A stretch of 64,000 nt of DNA, from assembly GCF_902196135.1 (NCBI RefSeq), contig NZ_CABIKE010000004.1, positions 1 through 64,000 of the forward strand, read 5' to 3'. Origin of the DNA: Helicobacter suis. Lineage in GTDB: Bacteria > Campylobacterota > Campylobacteria > Campylobacterales > Helicobacteraceae. Positions within the stretch are counted from its first letter, which is position 1. Each line of letters starts with the position of its first letter. The translations under genes and the position numbers were made by a program. Below are positions 17,383 through 26,967 of the stretch, piece after piece. The notes under the pieces were generated by a model. The model had not been told where the DNA came from. It searched no databases and saw only the letters and a program-made list of their open reading frames with translations.

Positions 17383-18987
17383 GTGTTAGAAATGTTAAGT
17401 AGTTCTCGGACTAGAACTGTGATCTATCTAGTTGTCCTTTTAGGTCTTTTTACTTTTTTTATCTTCACAATCGTCAAGCGCGATTATGCTAATTTAACCG
17501 AAATACAGGGGCGTATGGTAGCTCAAAGCATCAATGCCTCCATTATTAATGCAATTGTACAGGCCATCACGGTGGGTACAACTAAGGCAATTTATAAAGC
17601 CATTGATGATACTAATAAGTTGCCCGGGGTAAAAATGAAGTTTTATCCCGGAGAGCCAGATATCCGCCTCTTTGGCTTAAACCAAACCTTTACCAAAGAT
17701 CCTAGGGTGTTAAAGTTTTTTAAAAATCCAAAGTTGCCTCAGGAAATTTTTACGCATGGGGAGGGTAAAGATAAAGAGGTGGTGGTACTCCAGCCTTTAG
17801 CAGGCGATGCGCAGTGTGTGAGTTGCCACACGAATAACAAGCCCGGGGATATGATTGGGGTGATGGAGGTTAAACTCTCCTTGAAAGATTCTTATAACAA
17901 CGCTAAAACATTTAGTGGTAGAACTTTAAACTGGATGATAGGAATTTCTGCAGGAATCATTATCCTACTTGTAACGGTAGTACAAATCAATGTTATTAGA
18001 CCCCTTGCTAGATTTAGAGACACGGCTAAAGATCTCGTTTCTTCTAAAGAGGCGGATTTGACCAAGCGCTTAAATATCAAAACTAGAGATGAAATCGGAA
18101 TTGTAGCTGGCTTTATCGATCAATTCTTTGATAAAATTACAGAAATTGTCCGCGTTGGTAAGCAAATTGTTGCAGATACTAACCATACAGGTGAATCTAT
18201 GCAAGAATCTGCAACAACTCTAAGACAAACAGCTATAAGAGAATTAGAGGCTGTAGAAAGTCTTAAACAAATTAACCGCGAGGTGGAGGAAAATCTGCAA
18301 CTAGCGCAAGGTAACTTAGGCGAAACCATTGCCAATTTGGATACAACCGATGTAACTCTTAATGAATTTATCAGCAAAATCCAAAATTCTGTGGATTTGA
18401 TCCTTGCTTCTGCACAAGGGCAACAAGAAATTGCCACCGATTCAACCGCACTTGTCCAGCATGCTACTGAAATAAAAAGCGTGCTTTCTATCATTGAAGA
18501 AATTGCCAATCAAACCAATTTATTAGCCCTTAATGCTGCCATTGAAGCAGCTAGAGCGGGTGAACATGGCAGAGGCTTTGCTGTGGTGGCTGATGAAGTG
18601 CGCAATCTAGCTAGTAAAACCCAAAAATCTCTAGGTGAGATCACAGCAATGGTGAATATGGTAACCCAAAGTATTGAAAGCATGGGTGAGAGAGTACAAA
18701 ATATCGCCACCCAATCTAAAGAGGTTTCTGATAAAACTTCACTTCTGATTGAGGATGCCAAAAATGCTAAGGATAATCTGACTCTAACCAAGCAAAAATC
18801 CCAAGATACGGTGAATCAAAATAAAACGGTTCTAGCCAAGATGGAAGAATTAGGTCAGGTGATCACTAATTTTTCTAAAATCTTTACAGAAGTTAAAGAG
18901 ATACGCAAAAGTCTGGAGGATTACAACACACAAATCATTACACAAAATAAAGAGTTGGGGAAAGAATTTGATAAATTTAAAGTCTAG
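17383..18987 (+). CDS. Methyl-accepting chemotaxis protein with periplasmic CxxCH (haem c) sensor
   Basis: Membrane chemoreceptor of 534 aa. Order: TM1 (about 13-31), periplasmic domain of about 150 residues, TM2 (about 182-204), HAMP (about 205-258), and a cytoplasmic signalling domain with the conserved hairpin [21 protein letters not shown] near 380-400. The periplasmic part resembles the DUF3365/Tll0287-type PAS-like fold and holds C145-V-S-C148-H149 followed by TNNKPGD, the signature for covalent haem c; similar haem-c receptors are known in Geobacter and Desulfovibrio. The inferred signal is redox state, O2, NO or a similar ligand. Start GTG is set by AAGGAG six bases upstream. No CheR/CheB-tethering pentapeptide at the end. 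Confidence 0.9.
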   Translation: MLEMLSSSRTRTVIYLVVLLGLFTFFIFTIVKRDYANLTEIQGRMVAQSINASIINAIVQAITVGTTKAIYKAIDDTNKLPGVKMKFYPGEPDIRLFGLNQTFTKDPRVLKFFKNPKLPQEIFTHGEGKDKEVVVLQPLAGDAQCVSCHTNNKPGDMIGVMEVKLSLKDSYNNAKTFSGRTLNWMIGISAGIIILLVTVVQINVIRPLARFRDTAKDLVSSKEADLTKRLNIKTRDEIGIVAGFIDQFFDKITEIVRVGKQIVADTNHTGESMQESATTLRQTAIRELEAVESLKQINREVEENLQLAQGNLGETIANLDTTDVTLNEFISKIQNSVDLILASAQGQQEIATDSTALVQHATEIKSVLSIIEEIANQTNLLALNAAIEAARAGEHGRGFAVVADEVRNLASKTQKSLGEITAMVNMVTQSIESMGERVQNIATQSKEVSDKTSLLIEDAKNAKDNLTLTKQKSQDTVNQNKTVLAKMEELGQVITNFSKIFTEVKEIRKSLEDYNTQIITQNKELGKEFDKFKV

Positions 18988-18989
18988 CC

Positions 18990-19571
18990 TTGCGCTGTAT
19001 GCTGTGTCTGGCATGGACTAGACCCTTTAGCCTTCTTTGTAAGCGTTGTTATGATCATTTGCCTCTTGTCTTCCAAACCCAAATGATACACGGCTTGCCC
19101 GTTTATAGTTTCTATCTTTACGAGGAGATAGAAATGCTTCTTAAAAGCAAATATAAAACACTAGGTAGCCGTATTTTAAGCTTACTCTCTCAAAGGGCAA
19201 GAGAATATTTTTATACCCACTACACTTTTAAATCCTCCCCTCTTTATGCCTTGCCCATTGATGATCACATTAAAAGAGGCTATTCACATACAGCTATTAT
19301 TGCCAACACTTTTTGTAAAGGAGAACTTAAGAATCACTGCAAAGCAGTTTATGCCAAACTCATGGCTAGATCTAATGTAACTTATGCTGGAACTAGCTAC
19401 CAATTTAGACAAAAACACAAAAAAGACTTTGTTTTTAAAGGAGATCCTCATCTTAATTATTTTCTAGTTGATGATGTACTCACTACGGGTAGTACGATGC
19501 AAGAGGCTATAAAGACCGTAACAGATACTGGGGCACGCGTGATCTTTGCTTTAGTGTTGGCTAGGGTTTAG
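18990..19571 (+). CDS. ComFC/GntX-like phosphoribosyltransferase-family protein
   Basis: 193 aa. A CMLC...CKRC pair (about 3-21) suggests a small zinc site, followed by a PRTase-type fold ending in the PRPP-binding motif FLVDDVLTTGSTMQEA near 160. ComFC relatives take part in DNA uptake during natural transformation; H. pylori has a similar protein. The TTG start two bases after the chemoreceptor stop yields MRCMLC; ATG at 18999 would lose the first cysteine. Role in competence is inferred from the family, not from context. Confidence 0.82.
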   Translation: MRCMLCLAWTRPFSLLCKRCYDHLPLVFQTQMIHGLPVYSFYLYEEIEMLLKSKYKTLGSRILSLLSQRAREYFYTHYTFKSSPLYALPIDDHIKRGYSHTAIIANTFCKGELKNHCKAVYAKLMARSNVTYAGTSYQFRQKHKKDFVFKGDPHLNYFLVDDVLTTGSTMQEAIKTVTDTGARVIFALVLARV

Positions 19572-19767
19572 TGTAGGTTTTTGATCTAGCTAACAGGCAA
19601 TAAACGCGATTTGCACGAGATTTTTGCCAAAAATATTAGAATCTTAAAAGTTGATCATAGAAGTTTGGATTAGCACATTAGATTTTGTGTGATAAGCGCG
19701 GGTTTTGTTAAAGATTACCTAAAGGCAATAAATCTTACGATAAAGTTTATCGCTTAAAGGAAAACCC
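19572..19767. other. Intergenic region upstream of phase-variable gene
   Basis: 196 bp without a gene. It contains a stem AAGATT (19711-19716) / AATCTT (19731-19736) with a 14-base loop, then a perfect 7+1+7 inverted repeat (19738-19752), then the AAAGG ribosome site at 19756-19760. I see no convincing -10 box and no tRNA. Confidence 0.5.
19738..19752. promoter_or_regulatory. Inverted repeat before the phase-variable gene (candidate operator)
   Basis: CGATAAA-G-TTTATCG, a perfect palindrome with one central base, ending 15 bases before the ATG at 19768. It is too short and A/T-rich to be a good terminator, so a dimeric repressor site or an mRNA hairpin near the ribosome site is more likely. 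Pure sequence inference. Confidence 0.35.
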
Positions 19768-21056
19768 ATGAAACTAGCTAAGTTCCCCCTACTTTGTGAT
19801 GGCCAAAGAATCACCAGTCTAGAACAACTTAAAGAGCATTTTAATCTCTTAGATGTGTTGGAACATTACAAAACAGGCCGCTTACAGCGTTGGCTTAGAT
19901 CGCGTGGGCTCACAAGCCAACTAGAAAGCGTAGAAGCCATCAATGCCCCACAGGATACAGAAATTTTAAGCGCGCTGTGCCTTGTATTTGAGATAGAGGC
20001 AGACAAGCAGATGATCCAAGAGGTGTTAGAAAGCCACAAAAATAGTACAGAAAAAGAGACGCTCAAAGCAGGGATTAAGGCATCTAAAACACAAGTACAA
20101 ACCTTACCAATCTCCACCCCCCCCCCCCCCCGCAGACTTCCGGCCTAGAGGATAAAACAAAGAGTTATAACACACTTAAAAAAGAATTCTTGGAAGCTAA
20201 AAGTTTTATAGGAGGTAAGCAAGCCTTAAAAGAGTTGCTTGAAAATCATGGCGATTTGTTAGAAAAAGATAAAAGGGAAATAACAAATCAGCTAGGTTGG
20301 TCTATTATTAAGGAGAGTGGCCCAGAAGATTATAGAAAAAAAGTTTTTCAGGCTCTCCTTTTGTACTTTCTAGCCAGTCCTATTTTTGATGCAAATGAGA
20401 TTGAAGAGGGGTGGATAACAAAGCTGGGTATGTTCGGGAATGATGTAATGAGTGCAACAGGTGCATCTCTATTTAATCTAACAGATATAGAATTATCCAT
20501 GTCTCTACAAAAAAATCCAGTAACGAGTAAAATAATGGCGACATTTAATAAATCTATTACAATGGGAGGTTTGGGGACTCTGGGTCCGAGGTTTTATACA
20601 CTCCAGGGTACAGATATAGGTCAAGAACAAATGTTTCAAATGATATCTCAAATGGTATCTCAAGACATGGGCATGGATCAAGAACAAATGACTCTGGTTT
20701 TGTTCCAAGCGCTATCTCAAGTAATACCTCAAGAAATTGGCATAGATAAAGAGCGATTATCCAAATTTCTATCAACATCAAGAGTGGGAAAAATGATAGG
20801 GGTATTGTCTGGACTCCCAGTAGGCGTGGATGATATTAAGCAGCTGTTGCCCGTACCTTATTTAAGAAGAGAGTTATTTGGTAAGGATAATTCTAGGAGG
20901 GAAGCGTTAGTGAAGACATTGCAAACAGAAGCCTATGATTTTGGTAAACTTGTTTGTTTAGCCTGTACAGCTTACGACGATCTCTTTTCATTTGTTGATA
21001 AAGATAACCAACCGCTTAAATGCATCGGTGAGCCCTATACATCACCCGCACTTTAA
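19768..21056 (+). pseudogene. Unknown phase-variable gene, split by a C15 tract (OFF in this sequence)
   Basis: An ATG with AAAGG site opens a frame that ends at 20148, shortly after a 15-base C run (20117-20131). The continuing frame is open through the C run and on to a stop at 21054-21056, one base out of phase. One extra C (or two fewer) would join them into a 429-residue protein, so I annotate one contingency gene. Residues 1-90 form a helical domain with a GRLQRWLRSRG motif (about 37-47). The proline run and a linker follow. The remainder is helix-rich with two related repeats (QMISQMVSQDMGMDQEQM and QALSQVIPQEIGIDKERL). No signal peptide and no clear membrane segment. I cannot assign a function. 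Confidence 0.75.
20117..20131 (+). repeat. Poly-C tract (C15), phase-variation switch
   Basis: Fifteen consecutive C residues after codon 116 of the gene at 19768. With C15 translation runs out of frame and ends 5 codons after the tract; C16 or C13 restores one reading frame. Length and position are typical of slipped-strand contingency loci in Helicobacter. Confidence 0.88.
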
Positions 21057-21368
21057 AATTACTCCCATTGCAAGAAATAACCCTATCCCGAGAAACGGCC
21101 TTAACCTTAAGTCAATGGGGCGGCAGACTAGGTGGACGGAGCGGAGTAGAAGAAATATTCTATATAGAACTTGATTTCTAAAAACTCTTAGTCTACAGAT
21201 TTAACTGCTAACCCCAACAAATAAAGACCCATGTCTTTATTCTTTTATGCGCGCTTGATTGGCTGTCAAGGGGGGTTATTTCTAAAGTAGTAGAGAGTTT
21301 ATAGAGTGATCTTTAGCGCGTTATGTGTGATCTTTATACTGACTAAAGCATAACTCTAGCAATTTTTC
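21057..21368. other. Region 3' of phase-variable gene
   Basis: 312 bp between the split gene and ispDF. A third reading frame stays open from 21032 to the TAA at 21179-21181 and reads like protein (TLSQWGGRLGG, then EEIFYIELDF), so the gene may once have ended there. A terminator-like hairpin follows at 21220. I see nothing else that can be named up to ispDF. Confidence 0.4.
21220..21241 (+). terminator. Rho-independent terminator-like hairpin
   Basis: Perfect 9-bp stem AATAAAGAC / GTCTTTATT with a CCAT loop, followed by CTTTT. The stem is A/T-rich and the T run short, so it may be weak. It is placed to end transcription of the phase-variable gene. Confidence 0.45.
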
Positions 21369-22562
21369 TTACATATTTTCTTGATCAACAGCACTTAACG
21401 CACTTGTTTGGACTAATACCTGCGCGCCTATCCCCTCTTTTCTCCCGATAAAGCCTAGCCCTTCAAAGGTAGTGGCTTTAATGTTAATCGCCCTTTTATT
21501 TAAATTTAATAGATCAGCTAAGCGCGATTTAATCGCCTCTTTGTAAGGCGCGATTTTTGGCATGTCAGCTAAAAGGATGCAATCAATGCTTTCTATAGTG
21601 TGTCCCATTCCCTGCGCTAGGTGATAAATTTGGCTGAGCATTAAACTTGAATCCATGTTTTTAAAGCGTGGGTCTTGATCGCTAAAATACATGCCAATAT
21701 CCCCGCCTTTAATCGCCCCTAAGATCGCATCTATAAGAGCATGTAAAAGTACATCTCCATCGCTATGGGCTTTAAACCCTTGCTCTTTACTATCTTTAGG
21801 ATCAATAAGAACCCCGCCTATTTTCATAGATTTATTGGCTTCAAATCCATGTACATCAAATCCTAAACCGGTATGGGTTGTCAAACAGCTTGTGTAGGGA
21901 GGCAAATCTTGAGCAAAGGTGATTTTATGCAAATCTAAACTACCCTCTATGTAGGCTACCTGTCCTCCACTGCTTAAAAGCGCGCTACTCTCATCGCTAA
22001 AATTTCCCTTACTATAAGCCTCTTTAAGTTTTTCTGTCCGGCAAATCTGGGGGGTTTGTATATGCAAGGTGCGGGCACGATCTAAAAGAGTGTAGCCTTG
22101 ATTTTCTAAAACCATCGTATCAGAGGCGCTTAAAGCTGGGGCGATGCCATCTAATTTAGGTTGGTTTTTAAAATAATCTAACATTTTTAAAAACATCTGT
22201 GCCCCCCCAATAAAGCGCGCCACATCGCTTACCACCACAAAGGGGGTTTGTACTAATTTAAGCGCATTTAGCACCGATTCTTGGCGGCTTTCTCCGCCTA
22301 AAATCACGCTAAGCTCCAAGTCCTCTAAAGCTTGCTTAATATAAATTTGCTCTAAAGAGTTGCTAACCACTAGAAAAATGCGCTCAAAACAACCCAAAGC
22401 CTTAAAATCTCTATAGACTTTCTCCCATAAAGCTAGCCCCTGATAAATCCACCATTGTTTTTTAATAGGGGGCAATTTAGGGGGCAGACTTTTAATAAAG
22501 CGGCTACTTGAACCCGCAGCAAGCAAAATAAGCGAAAAACTTCTTTCCAAAACAAACTCCAT
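21369..22562 (-). CDS. ispDF: Bifunctional IspD/IspF isoprenoid biosynthesis enzyme
   Basis: Fusion of two steps of the MEP pathway: CDP-ME synthesis (IspD, about 1-210) and MEcPP synthesis (IspF, about 225-385). IspD shows the nucleotide loop LLAAGSSSRF near the start and RQESVLNAL; IspF shows GLGFDVHGFE, AHSDGDVLLHALIDAILGA and the C-terminal TTFEGLGFIGRKEGI. This fusion is standard in Campylobacterota. ATG at 22562 is preferred to a TTG two codons upstream. Divergent from thiC. Confidence 0.95.
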   Translation of the reverse strand: MEFVLERSFSLILLAAGSSSRFIKSLPPKLPPIKKQWWIYQGLALWEKVYRDFKALGCFERIFLVVSNSLEQIYIKQALEDLELSVILGGESRQESVLNALKLVQTPFVVVSDVARFIGGAQMFLKMLDYFKNQPKLDGIAPALSASDTMVLENQGYTLLDRARTLHIQTPQICRTEKLKEAYSKGNFSDESSALLSSGGQVAYIEGSLDLHKITFAQDLPPYTSCLTTHTGLGFDVHGFEANKSMKIGGVLIDPKDSKEQGFKAHSDGDVLLHALIDAILGAIKGGDIGMYFSDQDPRFKNMDSSLMLSQIYHLAQGMGHTIESIDCILLADMPKIAPYKEAIKSRLADLLNLNKRAINIKATTFEGLGFIGRKEGIGAQVLVQTSALSAVDQENM

Positions 22563-22673
22563 AGACAAATTTAAAAGCCCTTATCCTAGCTATTTAAAAT
22601 TAATAAGAGTTCTTAAGCCTATATTCAAGCGCTTTTGCTAGTGTGTTGCTCTTTTAAATATAAAGGAGAGCGC

Positions 22674-24020
22674 ATGCGCAGTTATCTAGCTAAAAGAAGT
22701 AAGGATTTGATTAAAACCCAGCTACATTACGCCAAAAAGGGCGTTATTACAGAGGAAATGGCTTACATCGCCAATATAGAAGAGGTGAGCCCAGAGCAAG
22801 TGCGATCTGAGGTAGCACGAGGACGGCTGATCATTCCGGCTAATATAGAGCATAGCAATTTAGAACCTATGGGCATTGGAGTGGCGCTTAAAACCAAGAT
22901 CAACGCTAATATTGGTAGCTCGGCTATTATCCACTCTACAGATAAGGAGGTAGAAAAACTCCGCATAGCTATCAAGTATGGGGCAGATACGGTGATGGAT
23001 CTTTCTACTGGTGGGGATTTAGATGCGATCCGTATAGAAATTATCAAGGCCTCTAGTGTGCCCATTGGAACTGTACCGATGTATCAGATTTTACACGATG
23101 TCAACAACGATGTGATGCAATTAGACATTAATACAATGTTAGGGGTGTTAGAAAAACAGGCCAAACAGGGGGTGAGTTATTTTACAATCCATTGCGGGTT
23201 TTTGCTTGAGCATATGCCCTTTGTGAGCCGGCGCAAAATGGGGATTGTGAGCCGTGGGGGGAGCTTAATGGCCTCTTGGATGATGCACTATCATAAACAA
23301 AACCCTTTCTATAGTGCCTTTGATGACATTTTAGCCATTTGCCAAAAATATGATGTGAGTTTGAGTTTAGGCGATTCTTTGCGCCCCGGATGCCTAGCTG
23401 ATGCTAGCGATGCAGCCCAATTTGCTGAGCTAAAAGTTTTAGGAGAATTAGCTAAGCGCGCCTATGAAAAAGATGTACAGGTGATGATTGAGGGACCTGG
23501 ACATGTGCCCTTAAATCAAATTGAGCGCAATGTAAAATTGCAAAAGGAGCTATGTAACCACGCCCCCTTTTATGTTCTAGGGCCCTTGGTTACAGACATT
23601 GCGGCCGGTTATGATCACATCGCTAGTGCGATTGGGGCATGTGTGGCGGCATGGAAGGGGGTAGCGATGCTTTGCTATGTTACGCCTAAGGAGCATTTAG
23701 GCCTGCCCAATGCAAGAGATGTAAGGGAGGGGATTTTAGCCTATAAAATTGCTGCCCATGCAGCCGACATTGCGCGGGGTAGGATTAATGCTAGAGTGCG
23801 CGATGATTTGATGAGCGATGCGCGCTATGCTTTTGAGTGGAATAGGCAGTTTGAACTTGCCCTTGATCCTGATCGCGCCAAAGAATACCACGATGAGGCG
23901 CTACCCCAAGATGTTTTCAAAGAAGCAGAATTTTGCTCTATGTGTGGGCCTAAGTTTTGTAGCTATAAGGTGAGCCAAGATATTTTTAAAAATTACCAAA
24001 AAGAGAGCAATAAAGCTTAA
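22674..24020 (+). CDS. thiC: Phosphomethylpyrimidine synthase (HMP-P synthase)
   Basis: Radical SAM enzyme that rearranges AIR into the pyrimidine half of thiamine. 448 aa, close to the shorter form without the long N-terminal extension. C-terminal cluster motif CSMCGPKFC (C-x2-C-x4-C) is intact, with [11 protein letters not shown] and [14 protein letters not shown] in the barrel. ATG chosen because AAAGGAGAGCGC precedes it. H. pylori lacks thiC as far as I know, so this is a species-level difference: the organism can probably make HMP de novo. No THI-box riboswitch can be seen in the 111 bp upstream of it. Ends 4 bp into the convergent cytochrome gene. Confidence 0.95.
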   Translation: MRSYLAKRSKDLIKTQLHYAKKGVITEEMAYIANIEEVSPEQVRSEVARGRLIIPANIEHSNLEPMGIGVALKTKINANIGSSAIIHSTDKEVEKLRIAIKYGADTVMDLSTGGDLDAIRIEIIKASSVPIGTVPMYQILHDVNNDVMQLDINTMLGVLEKQAKQGVSYFTIHCGFLLEHMPFVSRRKMGIVSRGGSLMASWMMHYHKQNPFYSAFDDILAICQKYDVSLSLGDSLRPGCLADASDAAQFAELKVLGELAKRAYEKDVQVMIEGPGHVPLNQIERNVKLQKELCNHAPFYVLGPLVTDIAAGYDHIASAIGACVAAWKGVAMLCYVTPKEHLGLPNARDVREGILAYKIAAHAADIARGRINARVRDDLMSDARYAFEWNRQFELALDPDRAKEYHDEALPQDVFKEAEFCSMCGPKFCSYKVSQDIFKNYQKESNKA

Positions 24021-24373
24021 TCTTTTTTGCTATGGGTGGAGGTGATGTAGTAGTAAATGGCGCGGATTTCATCAGGGGTTAGATTGTAGCGAGGCATGAT
24101 GGATTTGCCGCTAAAAAGGGCTTTTGAAAAGCGCTCAAAATCAAGGTTATAAATGGGAGGGGCTTTAAAAATCCTCTCTTGGTTATTGGCTGTGGTGTAG
24201 CGGGTGATGATTTTCTCCTCGCCTAGTTCTCCGTGGCACTTAGCACAGCTAATGTTGCGCGGGTTGTGATAAAGCTCCTTGCCATATTCTAAAAGTGTGA
24301 TAAAACTATCATCTTGCGTGCTGGCCTTAATAAACATGAAAAAACCTAGTAAAAAGCTTAAGAGATAATGCAA
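24017..24373 (-). CDS. Small monohaem cytochrome c
   Basis: 118-residue exported c-type cytochrome. The N-terminus (about 2-18) is a signal peptide/anchor; haem motif C43-A-K-C46-H47; the probable axial methionine is M93 in SIMPRYN. Start TTG at 24373 is proposed since a GGGAG site precedes it and a clean signal sequence follows; an upstream in-frame start (to 24424) would add 17 charged residues before the signal. It is a class I cytochrome, probably a soluble or anchored periplasmic electron carrier; the partner is unknown. It converges on thiC and is divergent from folD. Confidence 0.85.
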   Translation of the reverse strand: MHYLLSFLLGFFMFIKASTQDDSFITLLEYGKELYHNPRNISCAKCHGELGEEKIITRYTTANNQERIFKAPPIYNLDFERFSKALFSGKSIMPRYNLTPDEIRAIYYYITSTHSKKD

Positions 24374-24441
24374 GTTCTCCCTTTCAAAAAAGTTTTTCAA
24401 AAAACTTTGATTATAATAGCGCAAAAATTTGGTTGGGGTTG

Positions 24442-25296
24442 ATGGTTTTATTAGACGGGCAAGCGCTTGCCAACTTAAGAGAAAAAGAATTATGCCAAGA
24501 AGTAGAAAAATTGCGCGCGGTGGTACGCCCCGTTTTGGCTGTGATCTTAGTGGGGCAAGATGTGGCTAGTGTGTTGTATGTGAACATGAAAGCTAAGGCT
24601 TGTAAACGCGTAGGGATTGTCTGTATCCTCCAAACTTTAGAAGAACAAACCACCCAAGAGGCGCTTTTACAAATCATTGAAAAGCATAACCAAAACCTAG
24701 AAATCCATGGAATTTTAGTCCAATTACCCCTACCAAAACACATTGATACAAGGCGCATCATTGAGGCGATCAATCCGCGTAAAGATGTGGATGGGTTTCA
24801 TCCTCTAAATGTAGGGCGGGTGTATTCTAATAGTTTGCATGCGGGCTTTTTACCGGCTACGGCTATGGGAGCGCTAGAACTTTTAAAACATTATAAGATT
24901 GAGATAAAGGGTAAGGATGTGGTCATTATAGGGGCGAGTAATATCGTAGGTAGGCCACTAGCTTCTTTAATGCTTAATGCCGGAGCAAGTGTGAGTATAT
25001 GCCATATCCTCACAAAAGATTTAAGCCTTTATACTAAGCGGGCAGATATTATTTGTGTGGGTGTAGGCAAACCTAGATTACTCCAGACTAACATGGTTAA
25101 AAAGGGGGTTGTGGTGGTAGATATTGGGATTAATAAAGAAGGGGGTAAAGTGGTGGGGGATGCAGATTTTGAGGGGTTAAAAGATAAGGTTAGTTATATC
25201 ACTCCTGTACCTAAGGGAGTAGGGCCTATGACCATTGTTTGCTTACTACAAAATACGATTTTAGCAGCTAAAGAGCAAGTAGGGGTGGGGGCTTAA
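24442..25296 (+). CDS. folD: Methylenetetrahydrofolate dehydrogenase/cyclohydrolase
   Basis: Interconverts 5,10-methylene-, methenyl- and 10-formyl-THF in one-carbon metabolism. 284 aa. Signatures: YVNMKAKAC with the catalytic lysine near 50, [19 protein letters not shown], and the NADP site GASNIVGRP; ends with [13 protein letters not shown] at 24442 is preferred to TTG at 24433. First gene of a block (folD-lepB-rpiB-apt-DedA-pepA-ychF) that is syntenic with H. pylori as I remember it. Confidence 0.96.
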   Translation: MVLLDGQALANLREKELCQEVEKLRAVVRPVLAVILVGQDVASVLYVNMKAKACKRVGIVCILQTLEEQTTQEALLQIIEKHNQNLEIHGILVQLPLPKHIDTRRIIEAINPRKDVDGFHPLNVGRVYSNSLHAGFLPATAMGALELLKHYKIEIKGKDVVIIGASNIVGRPLASLMLNAGASVSICHILTKDLSLYTKRADIICVGVGKPRLLQTNMVKKGVVVVDIGINKEGGKVVGDADFEGLKDKVSYITPVPKGVGPMTIVCLLQNTILAAKEQVGVGA

Positions 25297-25316
25297 ATTA
25301 TATTGCAAGGGTAGAT

Positions 25317-26189
25317 ATGGGTATATTGCAGGCATTGCGCCGTTTTGTGATGAGTTGGACGGGGACGGTTGTTTTGGTGTTACTGGCTATCTTTTTTGTA
25401 GCCCAAGCTTTTGTGATTCCTTCGCGCTCTATGGTGGGTACACTTTATGAGGGCGATATGCTTTTTGTGAAAAAATTTAGTTATGGGATTCCTATCCCGC
25501 GTTTGCCTTGGCTAGATATTCCACTGCTACCCGATTTTAAAGGTAATGGCCATCTTTTTGAGGGCAAAAGACCTAAGCGGGGTGAGGTGGTGGTCTTCAT
25601 TCCGCCAACAAATAAGGGTTATTATGTCAAACGGCTTTTTGCAGTGGGAGGCGATGAGGTGGTGTTTAACCAAGAGGGGTTTTATCTGCACCCAGTAGAA
25701 AGCGAAAAAGATCCAAAATACATCGCCACACATTTTCCCAACCACCCAACAAAACAATTTTTGGGGAAAGATTTTGTCTTTGCACCCTATGCAGATAAAC
25801 ACTTAGGGATTTTTTATAGCAAGAATAACCAAACTTTTAACATCATGGAAGCTATTTATGCGCACCAAATCCTTAATTTGCCCGGGATTAGCATGCGGCT
25901 AGTTGATCACGATGGGGAAAATATCTTTTATGTCAAGGTTGAAAAAGATCACTTTTTTATGATCGGGGATAACCGCGATGATAGCAGTGATTCGCGCTTT
26001 TGGGGGAGTGTGCCCTATAGCCATATTGTGGGTACGCCTTGGTTTGTTTATTTTAGCCTTAATCTTACCAATAGCATTGAGGCTGGCAAGGGGTCTAAAA
26101 ATATCTTTACGGTTCGCTGGAAGCGCATGTTTAAAACTCTAGCAGGTTTAGAAAGCCAACTAGAGAAACGCCATGTACAGGAGGATTGA
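25317..26189 (+). CDS. lepB: Signal peptidase I
   Basis: Inner-membrane Ser/Lys peptidase that removes Sec and Tat signal peptides. 290 aa, one N-terminal membrane segment (about 14-34), catalytic S38 in PSRSM and K105 in YYVKRLFAVGGD, plus the GDNRDDSSDSRFWG box near 215. The conserved loop arrangement is complete. It precedes rpiB with overlapping TGATG. Confidence 0.96.
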   Translation: MGILQALRRFVMSWTGTVVLVLLAIFFVAQAFVIPSRSMVGTLYEGDMLFVKKFSYGIPIPRLPWLDIPLLPDFKGNGHLFEGKRPKRGEVVVFIPPTNKGYYVKRLFAVGGDEVVFNQEGFYLHPVESEKDPKYIATHFPNHPTKQFLGKDFVFAPYADKHLGIFYSKNNQTFNIMEAIYAHQILNLPGISMRLVDHDGENIFYVKVEKDHFFMIGDNRDDSSDSRFWGSVPYSHIVGTPWFVYFSLNLTNSIEAGKGSKNIFTVRWKRMFKTLAGLESQLEKRHVQED

Positions 26190-26635
26190 TGCAAAAATTT
26201 GTGGTACTGGGTTGTGATCATGCGGGCTTAAACTTAGCAGCATTTATACAAGATTTTTTACAAGAAAGACAGGCTTTACTAAAGGTTTATAAGCCAGAAA
26301 AAGGGCAATCTGTGGATTATCCAGATTTTGCTAAACAAGTTGTTAAAACTCTTTTAGAGGATATACAACGCCTTAAGGGGGTGCTTGTGTGTGGGAGTGG
26401 GATAGGCATGAGCATGGCGTGTAATAAAATACCTAGTGTGCGTGCGGCCTTGTGCACGGATGCTTATATGGCTAAAATGGCAAGATTACACAATGATGCT
26501 AATGTGCTATGCTTAGGGCAAAATGTGGTGGGTTTTGGAGTGGCACAGAGTATTTTAGAGGCGTTTTTAAATACAGATTTTGAAGGCGGGCGGCATGCTA
26601 GGCGGGTGGCTAAAATAGAGGAGATGCAGTGCTAG
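26189..26635 (+). CDS. rpiB: Ribose 5-phosphate isomerase B
   Basis: Pentose phosphate pathway enzyme of the RpiB/LacAB family, 148 aa. GCDHAGLNLA at the N-terminus and VCGSGIGMSMACNK with the active-site cysteine identify it; R at the CTDAYMAKMARLHNDANVL region binds phosphate. ATG overlaps the lepB stop; TTG one codon upstream is less likely. The last codons overlap the next gene. Confidence 0.95.
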   Translation: MQKFVVLGCDHAGLNLAAFIQDFLQERQALLKVYKPEKGQSVDYPDFAKQVVKTLLEDIQRLKGVLVCGSGIGMSMACNKIPSVRAALCTDAYMAKMARLHNDANVLCLGQNVVGFGVAQSILEAFLNTDFEGGRHARRVAKIEEMQC

Positions 26636-26961
26636 CCCAATGGATGCTAGTTACGCTTATCATTTTATTTGCCTGTTACATGGCAGTGCGTACTTTTTTT
26701 TACCGCTCTGTGGCTAAAAAGCAAGAAAAATACACCGCATCCATGAAACTCACTTTGCAGGAGGCAGAAGTTTTGATCCAAAAATACCAGCTACAATTAC
26801 AGCGCTCTTTGGGCAATATTGATATTCTCACCCACGAGATGAATGCGCTTAAAGACGAAGTCAAAGTTTTAAAACAAAGAAATGCCCAGTACCGCTTAGA
26901 GACAGATAAATACAAGTCGCGTATCCGCGAATTAGAACAAAAAATTGAAGCCTTGTTGTGA
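26629..26961 (+). CDS. Small membrane-anchored coiled-coil protein
   Basis: 110 aa. One membrane helix (about 5-24) is followed by a long charged amphipathic coiled coil to the C-terminus (heptad-rich, for example LRTHEMNALKDE-type spacing around 65-105). GTG start overlaps the rpiB end. Its function is not known to me; the same short frame sits between rpiB and apt in H. pylori. A scaffold or envelope role is a guess only. Confidence 0.75.
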   Translation: MLAQWMLVTLIILFACYMAVRTFFYRSVAKKQEKYTASMKLTLQEAEVLIQKYQLQLQRSLGNIDILTHEMNALKDEVKVLKQRNAQYRLETDKYKSRIRELEQKIEALL

Positions 26962-26967
26962 GAAAAC

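Noticed and set aside
20992-21174. Short frame of 60 codons after the phase-variable gene
   Set aside because: Arg-rich, no ribosome site, overlaps both the end of the gene and a more protein-like alternative frame.
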